A DNA stretch of 32,240 bases from Planctomycetaceae bacterium (GTDB lineage: Bacteria; Planctomycetota; Planctomycetia; Pirellulales; PALSA-1355), in the NCBI GenBank assembly GCA_003153375.1, contig PLYM01000157.1, positions 1-32,240 of the forward strand, written 5' to 3'. A program made the translations under genes and the position numbers. Under the pieces are notes generated by a model, which searched no databases, was not told the origin of the DNA, and saw nothing but the letters and a program-made list of their open reading frames with translations. Of the stretch, positions 25,018-32,240 are shown piece after piece; position 1 is the stretch's first letter, and each line of letters opens with the position of its first letter.

Positions 25018-26141
25018 CAACGGGCCCTCAAAAGCTTGCCGCGCGGCTGCGGCGCGTAGCCAACCAGTTCCTCTTCGACGACCCGCGAGGGGAGCAAGCC
25101 CTCGGGCCGGAACCGCATCATCACGATCAGCGCCACGCCAAAGATCAGCAGCTTCCAATTGCTAAACGTCAGCAGCGGGTTGCCGTTGGGATTGATGTTG
25201 GCGCCTTGAATCAGACCATCGAGCACTGGCGCCGCGACGTTGTCGAAGCCGATCAACAGCACAACCCCCAGCAGCGTGCCGCGCAAGCTGCCCAAGCCGC
25301 CGAGGATGATGCAGCAGAGCATGATGATCGAACGATTGAAGTCGAACGCATCGGGTCCAGCGGTGCTGGTGAGCGTCGTGGCATAGAGGCAACCGGCCAT
25401 GCCCGCCAGTCCGCATCCCAGCGCGAACGCCGACAACTTCACCCGCGCCGCATTGATGCCCATGCAGGTGGCAGCCAGCTCATCTTCGCGAATCGCCACC
25501 CAAGCACGACCCAGCCTTGAGCGCTCGAGGTTCGTCAGCAGCACGACAACCAGCACCAGCAGTCCCAACGCGAGATAATAGAACAAGCGGTAGTCGAGGC
25601 TCCAATCGGGCTGAATGCCGAGCCAGGAAAGTGGCGTGGCCAGCACGCCCGGCAACTGCGGCGGCGGCACGGGATTGAGACCGCGCGTGCCGGCCGTGAT
25701 TTCTTCCAGATTTCGGAGCGTGAAACGCGTCACTTCGCCGAATCCGAGCGTGACAATCGCCAGATAATCGCCTCGCAGCCGCAAGGTCGGGGCTCCCAGC
25801 AGCACTCCCAACAGCGCCGCGCCGGCGGTGGAGAGCACGAGCGCCGCGATGAATCCGACCTGAAACGGATAGGCCGGCACGGTCAGAATGCCGGTGATAT
25901 AGGCCCCGATGCCGAAGAAGGCCGCGATGCCCAGGTGCAGCAGTCCCGTATAACCGACGACCACGTTCAGACCCAGCGCCAGAATCGCGTAGATGAAGAT
26001 GTAGGTCAGCTGCATGCCGATCGAGATTTCGGTCAGGCGAAACAGCGCGTTCTCCGGATAGACCAACAGCGGATAAGCCACCAGCAGCGCCAGGTAGAAC
26101 CACGCCATCGGAAATCGCTTGGGCGCCGTCGTGTTGCTCAT
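25017..26141 (-). CDS. livM: Branched-chain amino acid ABC transporter permease LivM
   Basis: A 374-residue inner-membrane permease with about ten hydrophobic segments. GLNVVVGYTGLLHLGIAAFFGIGAY is the LivM hallmark around the second to third helix, and LRLRGDYLAIVTLGFGEVTR together with AWVAIREDELAATCMGIN forms the cytoplasmic coupling region that contacts the ATPase. The frame extends to 26231, but ATG 26141 overlaps the livH stop by four bases (ATGA), has GGGAG five bases before it, and begins a normal N-terminus. It pairs with LivH to form the translocation pore. Confidence 0.95.
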   Translation of the reverse strand: MSNTTAPKRFPMAWFYLALLVAYPLLVYPENALFRLTEISIGMQLTYIFIYAILALGLNVVVGYTGLLHLGIAAFFGIGAYITGILTVPAYPFQVGFIAALVLSTAGAALLGVLLGAPTLRLRGDYLAIVTLGFGEVTRFTLRNLEEITAGTRGLNPVPPPQLPGVLATPLSWLGIQPDWSLDYRLFYYLALGLLVLVVVLLTNLERSRLGRAWVAIREDELAATCMGINAARVKLSAFALGCGLAGMAGCLYATTLTSTAGPDAFDFNRSIIMLCCIILGGLGSLRGTLLGVVLLIGFDNVAAPVLDGLIQGANINPNGNPLLTFSNWKLLIFGVALIVMMRFRPEGLLPSRVVEEELVGYAPQPRGKLLRAR

Positions 26142-27106
26142 ACTTTCTCCCGGGTGCGCGCGCCAAGCAGGCCCGCGGGTCGAAAGACGAGGATCGCGAT
26201 CAAGATCACGAACACCAGTGCACTGGTCCAACGTTCGCCGACATAGCCACTGCCGAACGCCCGGGCCAGGCCGATCACCAGGCCACCCAGCACGGCGCCG
26301 GGGATGTTACCGATGCCCCCCAGTACCGCGGCCGTGAACGCATACAGTCCGTTCTGAAAACCCATCTGATAGCTGACGGTGTTAATGTACAGGCCGTAGA
26401 CCACCGCCGCGGCGCCGGCCAGCGCGCCGCCCAGAGCAAAGGTCAGCGCAATCACGCGGTCGATGTTGATGCCCATCAATTGGGCCGCCACGGGATCCTG
26501 AGCCGTGGCGCGCATGGCCTTGCCAAGCCGCGTGGCTTTGACGAATACGGTGAGCGCGGCCATGATCGGCACCGTGATCGCCACGACCATCAGGTCCTTG
26601 GCCGTAAAGCCGATGGCGGCATCGTCTCCCAACAGATTCTGCCGCGAGATCAGGTCGGGAAAGTGCCGGTCGGCCGCGCCGCCCCACAGCAGCCCCACGT
26701 TCATCAGCACGAACGACACGCCAATCGCCGAAACCAATGGCGCCAGCTTGGGCGCGCGGCGCAACGGCTTGTAGACCACGCGATCGATCGTCACGTTGAG
26801 CGCGGCACAGAACAGAGGGACCACCAGCAGCAACAGCCCAATGCCCAGCCACAGCATTTGCGGATCGGACCAGTCCCAATCTCGGCCCGTCATCACGTTG
26901 ATCATCGCCAGGGCCAGGAACGATCCCAACATGAACACGTCGCCGTGGGCAAAGTTAATCAGCTCGATGATGCCATAGACCATCGTGTAGCCCAGCGCGA
27001 TCAGCGCGAACAACATGCCGTTGGTCAGCCCGATCAGCGTGTACTGGCCCAGGGTCTCCCACAAACCCGAGGCATCAGCGGCAGCCAGAAAGGAAAGCGA
27101 TGTCAC
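26138..27106 (-). CDS. livH: Branched-chain amino acid ABC transporter permease LivH
   Basis: A 322-residue inner-membrane permease. LIGLTNGMLFALIALGYTMV and YGIIELINFAHGDVFMLGSF near the N-terminus are the LivH hallmark, and LGKAMRATAQDPVAAQLMGI is the ATPase-coupling loop. About eight hydrophobic segments are visible. GTG 27106 was chosen because GGAGG lies nine bases before it; the ATG at 27133 has no such site and adds an unlikely polar start. The gene follows the binding-protein gene by 87 bases and overlaps livM by four. Confidence 0.94.
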   Translation of the reverse strand: MTSLSFLAAADASGLWETLGQYTLIGLTNGMLFALIALGYTMVYGIIELINFAHGDVFMLGSFLALAMINVMTGRDWDWSDPQMLWLGIGLLLLVVPLFCAALNVTIDRVVYKPLRRAPKLAPLVSAIGVSFVLMNVGLLWGGAADRHFPDLISRQNLLGDDAAIGFTAKDLMVVAITVPIMAALTVFVKATRLGKAMRATAQDPVAAQLMGINIDRVIALTFALGGALAGAAAVVYGLYINTVSYQMGFQNGLYAFTAAVLGGIGNIPGAVLGGLVIGLARAFGSGYVGERWTSALVFVILIAILVFRPAGLLGARTREKV

Positions 27107-27193
27107 GGGGCACAACCTCCGGCCTTCGACCAATCGGGCGCGGCAAGTGCTTCGCGCAGCCGGGCAGTAAATGAACGCTCCATCGCCACGCGC

Positions 27194-28408
27194 CTAATGC
27201 CCGAGAACTTTGACAAATTGGAACTTTCCGTCGCGGATGATGCTGCCGCTGATCGTGGTGAGCGTCGTATCACCGTTGGCGTCGAACGACCAGGTGCCTA
27301 AGGCGCCCTGATTGAAATCCTTGATCGCCAGGCAGGCCTCGCGAATCGCGTTGCGGTTTTTGACGCCGGCAAGCTGGATGGCCTCGAGCGCCACCTTGGC
27401 GGCCTCATAGCCATAAATGGCATAGACCTCGGGCATGCCACCAAAACGCTCGGTGTATTTGTCGACGAAGGCCTTGCCCGGTCCGACCAGTTTGTCGGGC
27501 GGCAGTCCGCCGAAGGTGACGTAGCAGCGATCGTTGAGGTTGTCGGCACCGGCCGATTGAATGAACGCCTCCTCATAGCAAGCGTCGGGCACCATCAACT
27601 TGCAATCGAGCCCGGCGGCGATCATATCCTTGGCGATCTGGCCTCCTTTCGACTGCGTGGTGCCCCCAAAATAGACCAGGTCTGGCTTGTCGCCTTTGAT
27701 CGTGGCCATCAGCGGCTTGAATTCCTGGGCCTTGGAATCGATGCTCTCGTGCCCCAACACCTCGATGCCCAAATCCTGGCAGGCTTCAATGAACAGCGTG
27801 GCGATACCTTTGCCGTACACCTCGTTGTCGTCCAGCACATAGACGCGTTTGACGCCCATTTCCTGGGCCCAGCGGGCGCCGAGCGGGCCCTGCAAGTCAT
27901 CGGTCGGCACAACACGGACGTAATTCACCCGGCCCGTGGGACGATAGATCGCCGGCTCGCCGGGATCGCCCTTGTCGGGCTTGGTGAGTCCCGGCCAGGT
28001 ATTGGCGGGACTGACCATCAGCAAGTCCGCCTTATTGAGAATCGGCATCGAGATTTTGGCGGCGCCTGAGTTGTAGGTGCCGATGTACACCATCACGTCC
28101 GGGTCGCGCACGGCGCGGTTGGCGTTGGCTGTTTCGGCTTCGGCGGTCCACTGGCCGGCGCCGGCCGTGGCGTCGTCCCAGTCGGCATAGACAATGCCAA
28201 AACCCCCGGCCTTGTAGTCGGCCTCGCCCATCGCGATCTTGATGCCGTTGACGATCGTGTCGGTTTGGGCCTTGGCGCTGCCGGTGCGCGGCAGGCTGGA
28301 GACGATCTTGATCAACTGGGGATGCCCGTCGCCCGCGTCCTTCCAGCCGGCAAACGTCGTGATCGCCAGCAGCGACAGCAATAGAATCGGCGGCAAGAAA
28401 CGGGACAT
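27194..28408 (-). CDS. Branched-chain amino acid/amide ABC transporter substrate-binding protein
   Basis: A 404-residue periplasmic binding protein of the Peripla_BP_6 (Leu/Ile/Val-binding, HAAT) family. Residues 1-20 (MSRFLPPILLLSLLAITTFA) form a signal peptide with no lipobox cysteine, so the protein should be soluble in the periplasm. IKIVSSLPRTGSAKAQTDTI, ILNKADLLMVSPANTWPGLT and VYVLDDNEVYGKGIATLF are recognisable fold elements; VYAIYGYEAAKVALEAIQLA is near the C-terminus. The ligand may be Leu/Ile/Val or another amino acid, urea or a short amide. It is the first gene of the liv operon behind a strong promoter, which favours more binding protein than membrane parts. Confidence 0.94.
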   Translation of the reverse strand: MSRFLPPILLLSLLAITTFAGWKDAGDGHPQLIKIVSSLPRTGSAKAQTDTIVNGIKIAMGEADYKAGGFGIVYADWDDATAGAGQWTAEAETANANRAVRDPDVMVYIGTYNSGAAKISMPILNKADLLMVSPANTWPGLTKPDKGDPGEPAIYRPTGRVNYVRVVPTDDLQGPLGARWAQEMGVKRVYVLDDNEVYGKGIATLFIEACQDLGIEVLGHESIDSKAQEFKPLMATIKGDKPDLVYFGGTTQSKGGQIAKDMIAAGLDCKLMVPDACYEEAFIQSAGADNLNDRCYVTFGGLPPDKLVGPGKAFVDKYTERFGGMPEVYAIYGYEAAKVALEAIQLAGVKNRNAIREACLAIKDFNQGALGTWSFDANGDTTLTTISGSIIRDGKFQFVKVLGH

Positions 28409-28456
28409 CAGGGCCCACTCGGCTGAATTTCGACAACTGCACGAACCGTCGCAGGG

Positions 28457-28485
28457 ATTTTAGCGCACGCAAAATCGGGCGTCAA
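28457..28485 (-). promoter_or_regulatory. Strong sigma70-like promoter of the liv operon
   Basis: On the minus strand TTGACG (28485-28480) and TAAAAT (28462-28457) are separated by exactly 17 bases; each matches the consensus at five of six positions. The start near 28450 gives a leader of about 42 bases. It lies in the 105-base gap after the MFS gene. This is the best promoter match in the window. Confidence 0.7.
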
Positions 28486-28513
28486 TGAACGGCAGGCCGA
28501 TCCCCCGTCGCCC

Positions 28514-29857
28514 TCAATCGCCCGGGGCAGTGGCAATCGGCTGCGTGTGCTGCAAGCCGGTGGCAACTTGTGGCAGGATGCCCTTGGCCTGATAGATGGG
28601 TCGAATCAGTGGCCGCAGGTGCGTCAAGCGCCAAGCAAAAACGCCCGCGGCGGCGATGCACACGCAGCCCGCGATCGTGAGCGTCGCCGGCGCGCCGATC
28701 CAAGTGGCCACGGCGCCGGCCAGCAGGCTGCCAAGCGGCGCCACGCCCAGGAAGGCCATGGTGAACAGCGACATCACTCGGCCGCGCTTGTCGTCGTCGA
28801 CAATCGTCTGCAATACGGTATTGGCTGAAGCCACTTCAACCACCATCGAAAAACCGATCACGACCAGCAGCGGCAGCGACAGGGCCAGCGAATGAGACGT
28901 GGAAAACAGGATCAGGGCAATGCCCAACGCGCCGCAGGCCACGGCAATCACCCGGCCCAGCCCCAGCACGCTGCGCCGCGACGCCAGGTACAGACTGCCC
29001 GCGAATGCGCCCAGCCCCGAGGCTCCCAGCAGCCAGCCGAGCGTCCGCTCGTGGCCACCCAGCACGTCGGCGGCAAAAACCGGCATCAGCGTGGCTTGCG
29101 ACATCGCCGTCAGGCTCGTCACGGCAACCATCAGGAGGAGGGTGCGAATGGGCCGAAAACCGAAAGCGTATGCCAGCCCCTCGCGCAGGGCCTCGATCGG
29201 ATGTTGTGTCACCACGAGCATCATCCGTGGCTTCACGCGCATGGCCACCAGCGCAAAGATCACGGCCAGGTAGCTGAAGCCGTCGATCAAGAAGCAGTAG
29301 CCTTCACCGAAGGCGTAAATCAGATACCCGGCGACGGCCGGTCCGATGAGCCGGGCGCCGTGCATCATCGACGAATTGAGCGCGATGGCATTGCTGAGGT
29401 CATCACGGTCTTCGATCATTTCGGTAGTGAACGCCTGCCGGGCCGGCACGTCCCAGGAAGTAATTAATCCCTGCACCGCATTGAGCGCCAGCAGCTGCGC
29501 GATCGTGACACGGTCGCTGAGCACGAGCGCCGCGAGCGCGAACGATTGCAACATCGAGAGCGTTTGCGTGATGATCAGGATCGTGTGGCGGTTCCAGCGA
29601 TCGACCCACACCCCGGTGAGCGGCGTGAACAGGAAGACGGGAATCTGGCCAGCGAAACCAACCAATCCCAACATCCACTCCGGCGATAATCCCTCGGCCC
29701 CTGCCATGCGGAACACCAGCCAGCTACTGGCCAAAGTCGAAAGCCAGGTGCCCACCAGCGAGACGATTTGGCCGCCGAAGAACAAGCGGTAGTTGCGGTG
29801 TCGCAAAGCCCGCAGCATGAACCGCAAATTCGAGGTGGGCTGTTGCTGGCTGTTCAT
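28514..29857 (-). CDS. MFS transporter, EntS/DUF894-like exporter
   Basis: A 447-residue membrane protein with about twelve hydrophobic helices. FMLRALRHRNYRLFFGGQIV at the N-terminus is typical of the MFS_3 (DUF894, EntS-like) group, as is PLTGVWVDRWNRHTILI between helices 2 and 3. NAVQGLITSWDVPARQAFTTEM and NSSMMHGARLIGPAVAGYL are further group features. Such proteins export siderophores, drugs or other small molecules by proton antiport; the substrate here cannot be told. The frame is open to 29971, but ATG 29857 gives the normal start and lies downstream of a predicted promoter. It is divergent from the DegT gene. Confidence 0.92.
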   Translation of the reverse strand: MNSQQQPTSNLRFMLRALRHRNYRLFFGGQIVSLVGTWLSTLASSWLVFRMAGAEGLSPEWMLGLVGFAGQIPVFLFTPLTGVWVDRWNRHTILIITQTLSMLQSFALAALVLSDRVTIAQLLALNAVQGLITSWDVPARQAFTTEMIEDRDDLSNAIALNSSMMHGARLIGPAVAGYLIYAFGEGYCFLIDGFSYLAVIFALVAMRVKPRMMLVVTQHPIEALREGLAYAFGFRPIRTLLLMVAVTSLTAMSQATLMPVFAADVLGGHERTLGWLLGASGLGAFAGSLYLASRRSVLGLGRVIAVACGALGIALILFSTSHSLALSLPLLVVIGFSMVVEVASANTVLQTIVDDDKRGRVMSLFTMAFLGVAPLGSLLAGAVATWIGAPATLTIAGCVCIAAAGVFAWRLTHLRPLIRPIYQAKGILPQVATGLQHTQPIATAPGD

Positions 29858-29910
29858 GCATGCGTTTCCGAGGAGGACCGTCCACGGCTGGCGACACGGG
29901 CCCACGATGC

Positions 29911-29940
29911 ACGATACGGCCGGTCTGGCGCCTGTGTAAA
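29911..29940 (-). promoter_or_regulatory. Predicted promoter of the MFS gene
   Basis: On the minus strand TTTACA (29940-29935) and TATCGT (29916-29911) lie 18 bases apart, matching the consensus at five and four of six positions. Transcription would start near 29904, 47 bases before ATG 29857. Confidence 0.45.
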
Positions 29941-29992
29941 TCGAGGTTTTTGTAGGCACATCGGGCGACAAGCCAGCGGGGGGCCGGCGGTC

Positions 29993-30022
29993 TTGACGCC
30001 AGCGGCCAGATTGCGGTACTGT
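29993..30022 (+). promoter_or_regulatory. Predicted promoter of the DegT-family gene
   Basis: TTGACG (29993-29998) is followed by 18 bases and TACTGT (30017-30022). The -35 is good and the -10 weak. The leader to ATG 30100 would be about 71 bases. Confidence 0.4.
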
Positions 30023-30099
30023 TCGCCGCCTTGGCCGGGTCGTGGCGGCAGCCGTGACAGGCCCTTTCCATGATTCTCAAGCCTCGAATTGGGTGATTC

Positions 30100-31302
30100 A
30101 TGAGCGTCGCTACCTCGGTCCACGTGCCAGCCTCGATTGCCGTGCGAGCTTTGACCGACACACCGGCGGGCGTGCCGCTGCTCGACGTGCAAAGACAGTA
30201 CCGCACCATCCAGCGCGAGGTCGCCCAGGCCATCCAAAAGGTTTGCGACTCGGGCCGGTTCATCATGGGGCCCGATTGCGAGCAGCTTGAACAGTCCGTG
30301 GCCAGCTATTGCAAGGTGCCGCACGCCGTGGCCTGCGCCTCGGGCAGCGATGCGTTGCTGCTGGCCTTGATGGCCTATGGCGTCGGCCCCGGCGACGAAG
30401 TGCTGATGCCAAGCTACACGTTCTTCGCCACGGCCAGCGCCGCCTGGCGGCTGGGAGCCAAGCCGGTGTTCGTCGACATCGAGCCAGTCTCGTTCAACCT
30501 GAATCCCCGCGCGCTCGAGGCCCTGATCACGCCGGCCACCAAAGCCATCGTGCCCGTCCACTTGTATGGCCAGTGCGCCGACCTGCGAGCGATCGGCGCG
30601 ATCGCGCGGCGACATCACCTGCCGGTGATCGAAGACGCCGCGCAGGCCATCGGGGCCGAATTCGAAGGCCGCCGCGCCGGCAGCATCGGCGACATCGGCT
30701 GCCTGAGCTTCTACCCCACCAAAAACCTCGGCTGCTTTGGCGACGGCGGACTGTTGACCACGACCGATGCCCAGCTTGCCGAGCGGCTGCGCCTGCTGCG
30801 GGCCCACGGCATGCAACCGCGCTACTATCATCAGGAGGTCGGCATCAACAGCCGACTCGACACGCTGCAGGCCGCGGTGCTCAACGTCAAGTTGCGTTAT
30901 CTGGAAGGCTGGACCGCCGGCCGTCAGGCCAATGCCCGACGCTATGCCGAGTTGTTCGCCGGCTGCGGACTGGATCGCATGCTCGGGCTGCCGGTCGTGG
31001 CCGTCAACGGTCGGCACGTCTGGAACCAATACGTCATCCGCGTGCCCGAGGGACGCCGCGATCCATTGCGGGCCTATCTCGCAGAACAAAAGATTGGCAC
31101 CGAAATCTACTACCCGGTGCCGTTGCACCTGCAAGAATGCTTCGCCACACTCGGCTACGAACCGGGTAGCCTGCCCGAAAGCGAAAGGGCCGCGCGGGAG
31201 ACGCTGGCGCTGCCGATCTTTCCCGAGTTGACCGCCGCCGAACAGCAAACGGTTGTGCAAGCGATCGCGGCGTTCTTCAAAAACCCACGGCGCGGCCAGT
31301 AA
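30100..31302 (+). CDS. DegT/DnrJ/EryC1/StrS-family PLP aminotransferase
   Basis: A 400-residue aminotransferase of the kind that puts amino groups on nucleotide-linked keto-sugars. [14 protein letters not shown] (from residue 25), [20 protein letters not shown] and [20 protein letters not shown] are typical. The cofactor Asp is D179 in [10 protein letters not shown], and the Schiff-base lysine is K208 in [35 protein letters not shown] and the HVWNQYVIR block complete the family pattern. The N-terminus has about 25 extra residues. Such enzymes serve lipopolysaccharide, exopolysaccharide or glycan synthesis, but no sugar-pathway genes are adjacent, so the product is unknown. It is divergent from the MFS exporter gene. 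Confidence 0.94.
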   Translation: MSVATSVHVPASIAVRALTDTPAGVPLLDVQRQYRTIQREVAQAIQKVCDSGRFIMGPDCEQLEQSVASYCKVPHAVACASGSDALLLALMAYGVGPGDEVLMPSYTFFATASAAWRLGAKPVFVDIEPVSFNLNPRALEALITPATKAIVPVHLYGQCADLRAIGAIARRHHLPVIEDAAQAIGAEFEGRRAGSIGDIGCLSFYPTKNLGCFGDGGLLTTTDAQLAERLRLLRAHGMQPRYYHQEVGINSRLDTLQAAVLNVKLRYLEGWTAGRQANARRYAELFAGCGLDRMLGLPVVAVNGRHVWNQYVIRVPEGRRDPLRAYLAEQKIGTEIYYPVPLHLQECFATLGYEPGSLPESERAARETLALPIFPELTAAEQQTVVQAIAAFFKNPRRGQ

Positions 31303-31379
31303 GGCGTCACCGCCAGCAAGGTGACGCGATCGCCAGGGAAGCTTAGAACCAGCAGCGCGCCCTCTTCGCGCCGGCCGGG

Positions 31380-31658
31380 CTACTCTTCGTCGTCCTTCTT
31401 TTTCTTGCTGTCGTCAGACTTGTCAAGCCGTCCGCCGGGGCGGCAGACCGTCATGACACCCACGGCCACCAGCGAGATCACCAGGATGTACGGAAAGACG
31501 TAGCTCTTGGTCTCGACGACTTCCTCGACCTTTTTCTTGGTCTTGGCCCAAGCCACATCGGGCATCGCCAGGCACAGCGCGCAGCCCGCGAGCAAACACA
31601 CCAGCACGCGTAAGCCGCTGCGGGCAGTCATGCGAAATCGGGATCTTGAGGTGGTCAT
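31380..31658 (-). CDS. Small membrane protein with signal sequence and Lys/Asp-rich tail
   Basis: A 92-residue protein I do not recognise. Residues 14-38 are a hydrophobic signal (LRVLVCLLAGCALCLAMPDV) with a possible cleavage site after AWA. KTKKKVEEVVETK follows, then a second hydrophobic helix at about 53-69 (VFPYILVISLVAVGVMTVC) and a strongly charged tail (KSDDSKKKKDDEE). If the signal is cut, the short charged segment faces outwards and the tail inwards. ATG 31658 has AGGAA eight bases before it and lies downstream of a TTGACA promoter; the longer frame to 31769 would start upstream of that promoter. Function unknown. Confidence 0.7.
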   Translation of the reverse strand: MTTSRSRFRMTARSGLRVLVCLLAGCALCLAMPDVAWAKTKKKVEEVVETKSYVFPYILVISLVAVGVMTVCRPGGRLDKSDDSKKKKDDEE

Positions 31659-31707
31659 CGTCACGGTTCCTGAAACCATTTGTCTTGGATCTACTGACAC
31701 GACAGAA

Positions 31708-31736
31708 AACATTCCACGGGCGACGCCAGTTGTCAA
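31708..31736 (-). promoter_or_regulatory. Predicted promoter of the small membrane protein gene
   Basis: On the minus strand a perfect TTGACA (31736-31731) is followed by 17 bases and AATGTT (31713-31708), a weak -10. The start near 31701 gives a leader of about 43 bases. Confidence 0.45.
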
Positions 31737-31798
31737 AAATGGACGGTTGGAATCGCCAGCGTATCCCACCGGGGCGAAATGGGCCGGGCGTGCATCGC

Positions 31799-32203
31799 TT
31801 ATTCGTGCAGCCGGATGCCGACAAACCCGTACAAGCCGCCCCGAAATTCAAACAGGCTTTCGGCCGGCAAGGGTGCCCGGTCGCCGACGACATTATAAGC
31901 GAACACGAACAGCCCGCCAAACTGCGAACCGAACAAGCTCTCCCACCGCGACAAGCTGACCAGATCGTCGCGGGTCGACCAGTTCTTCCAATACTGCCGC
32001 TGCTCGCCCGAGGGAAATCGTCGCCCTTTGACGTCAACCAGCCAGGAGGCGGCCCCGGGCGGCGAGACAATGAAGTCCAGGCTCTTGAGCGAGCCATCGC
32101 CCCAGCGACTGCGTTTGGCCTCGTCGACGGCCACGTAGGGTACCCGGCGGTGCCGCAGGTACTCTTCGAAGGCCGCTTCGTAATGGTTGTCGCGATTGGC
32201 CAT
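31799..32203 (-). CDS. HYExE-type protein, possible PD-(D/E)XK nuclease fold
   Basis: A 134-residue soluble protein. The N-terminus has NHYEAAFEEYL (residues 6-16), the motif that gives the planctomycete HYExE family its name. KSLDFIV (D43) and SWLVDVKGRRF (D57, K59) have the spacing and character of the D...(D/E)xK metal site of PD-(D/E)XK nucleases, and the HYE helix could supply the extra acid residue. This fold reading is my inference; the family has no established function as far as I know. The rest (QYWKNWSTRDDLVSL, LFVFAYNVVGDRAP) looks well folded. The gene is complete here. Its start is 37 bases from the window end, so its promoter is not fully visible. Confidence 0.75.
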   Translation of the reverse strand: MANRDNHYEAAFEEYLRHRRVPYVAVDEAKRSRWGDGSLKSLDFIVSPPGAASWLVDVKGRRFPSGEQRQYWKNWSTRDDLVSLSRWESLFGSQFGGLFVFAYNVVGDRAPLPAESLFEFRGGLYGFVGIRLHE

Positions 32204-32240
32204 GATGCCGCCATCTTATACGAACCACTGAAATTGCTTG

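Noticed and set aside
23803-25059. A 418-residue plus-strand frame opposite livG
   Set aside because: The minus-strand gene keeps all ABC motifs and coupled starts. I considered whether the livG insert might be explained by a gene on the other strand, but the insert has its own helices and repeats and stays in frame.
29854-31260. A 468-residue minus-strand frame opposite the DegT gene
   Set aside because: The DegT-family protein is unambiguous, and the antisense frame runs into the divergent promoter region.

Overview
This GC-rich window looks like chromosomal DNA from a planctomycete, probably of the Pirellulales type. The best markers are an adjacent pair made of a DUF1552 protein with a twin-arginine signal and a large PSCyt1/DUF1587/DUF1592/DUF1588/DUF1585 haem protein, plus a small HYExE-type protein at the right edge. 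Weak Shine-Dalgarno sequences and TTG/GTG starts fit this. No tRNA, rRNA, CRISPR array, insertion sequence or prophage gene is visible. Taxonomy is inferred from gene families only.

Layout. 1-1250 is visibly poorer in GC and carries one methyltransferase-like gene (-). 1306-5976 (-) is a probable operon: haem protein, DUF1552 protein, and an orphan sugar-type substrate-binding lipoprotein. 6080-6982 (-) is a TIGR01777-type epimerase. 7135-7577 (-) is a broken gene that starts like a secreted trypsin-like protease. 7754-7978 (-) is a His-rich one-helix membrane protein. 8239-15369 (+) holds serC and a complete pyruvate dehydrogenase set (lpdA, aceE, aceF), followed by a ParD-like small gene with a disturbed C-terminus. 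15783-16256 (-) is a Bcp peroxiredoxin, divergent from rsfS (+); argS (+) follows. 19178-22000 (-) holds a YacL-type PIN-TRAM membrane protein, a dGTPase-like HD hydrolase and a HIT protein. 22185-28408 (-) is a branched-chain amino-acid ABC transporter operon (binding protein, livH, livM, livG, livF) with a trailing esterase, behind a good sigma70-like promoter. 28514-29857 (-) is an MFS exporter, divergent from a DegT-family aminotransferase (+). The window ends with two small minus-strand genes, a tiny membrane protein and the HYExE protein.

How the genes work together. LpdA, AceE and AceF would form the complex that turns pyruvate into acetyl-CoA. The Liv proteins would form one importer: periplasmic binding protein, two permeases, two ATPases, joined by 1- and 4-nt start/stop overlaps. 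HIT and dGTPase are translationally coupled by a 4-nt overlap. Most other genes are ordinary housekeeping loci.

The most unusual item is the LivG ATPase. Between its Walker A region and its Q-loop it carries about 185 extra residues: two predicted membrane helices flanking a probably extracytoplasmic segment with two similar repeats. Other points of interest are a coiled-coil-like insertion in ArgS, the broken protease-like gene, the frame-disturbed ParD-like gene, and a perfect palindrome directly before argS.
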